From the NCBI RefSeq assembly GCF_046630445.1, contig NC_092333.1, positions 357,587,001-357,651,000 of the forward strand: a DNA stretch of 64,000 nt, given 5' to 3'. How positions within the stretch are numbered: the first letter of the stretch is position 1; every line of letters begins with the position of its first letter. Below, piece by piece: positions 59,786 to 64,000 of the stretch. Both the position numbers and the translations under genes were made by a program. The notes under the pieces are model-generated. The model was not told the DNA's origin, did not search any database, and saw nothing but the letters and a program-made list of their open reading frames with translations. The DNA is from Rutidosis leptorrhynchoides (lineage: Eukaryota; Streptophyta; Magnoliopsida; Asterales; Asteraceae).

Positions 59786-62779
59786 TGAAAGGATCCGAAA
59801 CTAATCATCCGGACGTTGTCCATATTGATTACAAACGAATTACAATAGTTGATAACATTGCGAGGTACTTGCCCTCTATATGATACATCTTACAAACGTT
59901 GCATTTATTCTTATAAGGCAATCTATAGTTACATCCATAATTGACATATTCGCCTGACATTTCATAATATTCAAATGACCTAAACCGCCATTTACTTAAT
60001 AATAGTCTCTATGAACTTCAATGACTCGAATGCAACGCCTTATGATATAAGTCCTTAATGGCCTCAAGTAGTATCCTTAGTACGAGATAATGCACAGCGG
60101 AAGACTTAATTCATACCTGAGAATAACATGCTTTAAAATGTCAACATAAAGTTGGTGAGATATAGGTTTAATGTCGACAGCGATATAAATATAGACCACA
60201 AGATTTCATATATATAAACATTTTAATAAAAATATTCTAAGTGGTTGAGCACTTGGTAACCATACTTAACAATTAATCACGTCGCATATTCCCTTTAATA
60301 TGAAATCTTACTACACTGTACCAAGTGTAGTCACGAAACGAAGTACTGTGCAACCGTTGAATACTGGTCGTCCAGTCCGGTTGGGGTTGTCAGGCCCGAT
60401 AGATCTATCAACAGGATTCGCGTTTACAATACCGCTGTAAATATTAGTTACCAAGCTACAGGGAAGTATGCCAGTGGTACAACTCAACGTAGAATATATT
60501 TTTCAGTTACTTGTGTCCATAACGTAAAACATAAAATACATGTATTCTCATCCCGAAATATTTAGAGTTTAAAAGTGGGACTATATACTCACTTTCGTCT
60601 TGAAGATATATATAATTTGACTTGGTCTCCGGTTGATATCACGAACCTATCCATATATAATATATCAATACCTTTTCTTTTTAAACAAACGTCACATATA
60701 TATACTTGTTATACTTTTAATACTTTGAATAATTCCTTAGTCCGTAGTTAGCAGCTCGTTGTTAGTAATTCAATTTTAATGGTTCATTTTTAGATGTTTA
60801 ATATACCCGCAATGAAATAAATAAAACCCCCAACGAAATAAATAAAACCCCATCGTATATGTATTGGTCGAGATTAATCTTGACCCACGGTACCGGTGTT
60901 GTCAAATGACGTGTTGCGTACATAAAGTACCGGTGTTGTCAAATGACGTGTTGCGTACAAACATGGGATCTTATGATTAATCTTCTCGTGTTGTTTATGG
61001 GTGATCCTGAACCATATAAAATTGAATTATAAGTACATATATATAAAATATCATGTTATCTTAGAAATATGTGATTTATTTAATTTTTCCCAATTAATCC
61101 CGAAGTTAAACAAGTCTAGGATAACCAATTTTGTTTCGGTCATAGTTTCTTCGTTACAAATCCGTTTTCGTTGATTCAACTTGCCATCTCCTTGGATAGA
61201 GTCCCTCTTTAAGACTATGAACTGAAAATACCTTGGTTTGTATTAAAAATAACACGGCATAGGTGAAACTTTAGTGAAACTTATGAAGTTAAACATTTTT
61301 GTTACAAAAAAATAACACTTAATGACCATTTTTCTAAAAATACTTATACTTTGAATTAAATCATGAAATTTTTATGTGTTAACATATTTATAGTAAAAAT
61401 CATTTTTCCAGAACATAAACCTTCAATTCAAAGTTTAAGATAGTTTTTAATTATCCAACCCAAAACAGTCCCCGGTTACACTCCGACGTCGTAAAAACAG
61501 TTTTTAAGATATTCTTTGAAAAACCAAGTTATACCTTGTTAAGTTAGCATATATTTAAGTTATATTACAGGTCTTGAAGTATTTTAAAAGTTAAGTTAGA
61601 AGGATCTATTTAGTTTGCAAACAAGTTTGAAAACTTTCAAACTATGTTCTTGTTGTTAAAATTGTATACCACAAAATATGATAGCTATATATATATGAAT
61701 CGAATAAGGTTATGAACATAGATACTACCTCAAGTTCCTTGGACAAGGTTGCTGTAAAAGAGGAGTAAAAAGCTAGAACCAAAAGGGTGATGGAATTGGA
61801 TGAAAGATTGGAAGTAAGTTTGTGTTCTTGGTAGGATTTCTTGAAGTGTTTTTGTATGGTTTTCTTATGGTGTTTAAGTAAGGTTTTTGAAGCTAAATGA
61901 TGGGGAAAATGCTTGGAGATGATAAAGTATGAAGTTAAGAGTATTTTGAGAGAGAAATGGAAGTGTAAGTATGAGAAAATGGGGTGAAGAAATGGTGTGC
62001 ATGCATAAAAACGTTTTTAGGTTATAATGGAAAAAAAAGATACCTAACTTTGTTTTCTTGCTAAATAATTCATGCTACTTGACAAATGGTTGGTTCCACA
62101 TGTTTCTTAATCATTTAAGGCTGCTAAGGAGCAGATTTTTATTGGTATATACCAATAGTAAATACATCTAGAAGCTGCGTATGATACGGGTACATATACC
62201 CTAAATATACGTGTAGAAATCTTTGAGAAAACGGAACGAGGATTCAAATATAGCTATCTTTTGTGAATATACTTATATTGTTTTATGTATTTAAGTCCTT
62301 AAAAGTGATTAAATACATTACTTATACGTTATATGTATAAACATTATAAGTCATAAGTATTTATATCAAATAACGTTATGTATGGTTATTGTTTTGAAAA
62401 CTTAAGTTAGTAGTTTCAAAATATACTTATAACTTATTGTTATTAATACAAAATGAGATATTAAAACATCCATAAACCATGTTAAATATGTATATATACA
62501 TATATATACACAAACGTATAATTATCATATGTTATATAGTTCGTGATATCATCGGTCAAACTAGACGGTCAAACGTTGTGTAAAACTCTTTTCGAAAACA
62601 TAAGTCTCAACAATTTGGATTGCTTATCATGTTGGTAAGGTTTAATTTATGTAAATATTAATCTTATAAGTATAGAACGATCGAAAAAGTGCGGGTCAAC
62701 TTTAGGGTTTTTGCTTATCGTGTCGGAACCATATAGAGATTAGAGTTTAAATTTGGTCGGAAATTTCCGGGTCGTTACA
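59786..62779 (-). repeat. 5' LTR of N2
   Basis: 2994 bp, practically identical to 53113-56106. Sense CTTCCGCTG 60095-60103, hairpin 60142-60154. Confidence 0.96.
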
Positions 62780-62784
62780 TAATC

Positions 62785-62919
62785 AAATGGACTCCATAAT
62801 CCTAAGGGAAGAACCACGAAGAATGTCAGCTAGTCTCAAGAACAAATCAACATATACTCAGAAGTTGCCCACCCAAACTCCAGTTCTAGTACCTTATCCT
62901 GGAAGGCTACAAGAAGAAC
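62785..62919 (+). pseudogene. gag: Athila-like gag, 3' piece
   Basis: Joins in frame with the piece ending at 53112 once N2 and one TSD copy are removed. It reads into MDSIILREEPRRMSASLK and ends with LVPYPGRLQEE, the VPYPxRL motif found near the end of Athila-type gag. Cut at 62919 by the next LTR. Confidence 0.75.
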
Positions 62920-64000
62920 TGAGAAACCCGTCAAGTACCCTTAACGGCTCCGTCACTTGGTCCCACAGCTTGATCGTAACTCTAAATGAATTTAATAAAC
63001 AACATTGCATTTTTTATTTAAAAATGATTTCCTATAAAGGAAATATGCAAAATATATAGTTTAGAAAAACCCATCATATATAAATAACCAATGTTGACCA
63101 AAAACAAGTCAACCAAAACACCCACAATGTAACATAACCAAAATAGAATGCAAAGTTTGATGTTTAATAAAATCTGCCAATATTCATGCAGACCCTCTAT
63201 CACAGCGGAAGCATGTACCTGAGAAAACATGCGAGTAAACTGTCAACAAAAATGTTGAGTGAATTATAGGTTTTAAAATAACGAAAAAACTTTAGACCAC
63301 AAGATTTCAAATGTTATAAAACATAAAACTATTATTCCATTAATCCATGAGTCACCTGGTAACCACTTAACCATTTTGCATACCCTTACCAAACAACATT
63401 ATACACTGAACAGGTGTATCTTCAAAAATAATAAAGTACTAATACATTCCGATTATAAATTGCTAGCGCGACTAGCTCGAAATGGGGCTGTCAAGCCCAA
63501 TAGATCTATCCATAGGATTCGAGTTCACCATTAGAAACCAGTGATTACAGTTACCAGACTAGGAAATATTTTCGTTCAACACATAATGAATAATTTAAAT
63601 TTATTCCCACTTGTGTCTAAACGTAAAACAAATATGCATGTAATCTCATCCCAAAAATACATTAAATAGTATGAAAAACGGGACTATAACTCAATTTAAC
63701 GTAAATGAAGCAACAACACAGTAATGTGAACAGCAAATGATAAAGTGATCAAGAATGACCACAACGCCGACCTATAAATAAAGCAGGTCGATATAAATAA
63801 CTAACTTAGGTCAAGTCTTAGTATGATAGCTATAGTACTTATTGCAAATAAGCATAGAACAACACTCGGTATATTTCGGTATGTTAAGGACAGCGTATAA
63901 TACGTACTTTCTATTTATAGAAAGTTTCTATTTTTAGCAGGTTTCCATTTTTGGAAAGTTTCTATTGTTAGAAAGTTTCTATTTTTAGGAAGTTTCTATT
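62920..64000 (-). repeat. LTR of a further E2-family element, cut by window end
   Basis: Begins TGAGAAACCCGTCAAG on the plus strand and follows the E2 and S2 LTRs block by block: TTGGTCCCACAGCTTGATCG, sense CTTCCGCTG (63203-63211), hairpin CAACAAAAATGTTG (63244-63257) and the start of the 17-bp array (63906 on). The preceding agaac (62915-62919) is the candidate TSD. Whether it is solo or part of a full element cannot be seen. Confidence 0.85.

Larger units (their letters stand above)
53113..62779 (-). mobile_element. N2, complete non-autonomous LTR retrotransposon (LARD-like), recent
   Basis: 9667 bp flanked by taatc (53108-53112 and 62780-62784). Two 2994-bp LTRs, equal in length, with five differences found by eye (53136/59809, 53265/59938, 54109/60782, 54525/61198, 55159/61832). 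The 3.7-kb interior has an intact primer site, a leader ORF, an internal polypurine-like site, and the terminal inverted repeat and polypurine tract, but no gag or pol. It must use proteins of another element; E1/S3-type elements, which share LTR ends and signals, are the likely source (inference). Confidence 0.95.

Overview
The window reads as a higher-plant nuclear repeat block. It is AT-rich and contains no host gene, tRNA or rRNA that I can support. Essentially every base can be assigned to LTR retrotransposons and their fragments: chromodomain-bearing Ty3/gypsy (Tekay/Del-like), Athila-like Ty3/gypsy, one Ty1/copia solo LTR, and a large non-autonomous family without gag-pol. I suspect Asteraceae from general familiarity with such LTR families, but that is a low-confidence inference.

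Layout. 1-6148: 3' part of a plus-strand copy of the non-autonomous family (LTR 2205-6148) carrying a copia solo LTR (1198-1814, TSD gaagg). It sits in the 3' LTR of a minus-strand Tekay-like element, E3 (6149-14331). E3 sits in an inverted Athila-type LTR (14332-15167). A plus-strand Athila-like element follows, with its 5' LTR from 15441 to 51417 in three pieces and its gag from 51785. Its LTR is split by solo LTR S1 (15667-17541) and solo LTR S2 (17625-49695). S2 is itself split by element E1 (18503-31952, TSD gcaat) and element E2 (32338-47678, TSD tcaac). E2's 5' LTR is split by solo LTR S3 (43841-47096, TSD atggc). The Athila gag is broken by the non-autonomous element N2 (53113-62779, TSD taatc) and by another E2-type LTR (62920 to the end).

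Coding content. E1, E2 and E3 encode gag-protease-RT-RNase H-integrase-chromodomain polyproteins on the minus strand, all dead through stop codons. E2 and E3 keep a single frame from gag to the end of pol; E1 has two frameshifts. Upstream of gag, E1 carries two extra sense-strand reading frames: a Glu-rich acidic protein and an F-box protein of the At2g35280-like type, which looks like a captured host gene. E2 and N2 carry different leader ORFs in the same place, each with a coiled coil. N2 has 2994-bp LTRs with only five differences found by eye, so it moved recently although it has no gag or pol.

Structure shared between families. Most LTRs contain a small hairpin, a TCTCAGGT- or TTCAGGT-like string and the nonamer CTTCCGCTG in the sense strand. 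All internal 3' ends carry a perfect inverted repeat just before the polypurine tract. E1 and N2 also have a second, internal polypurine-tract-like site. These shared non-coding modules and the pre-gag ORFs are the most interesting content of the window.
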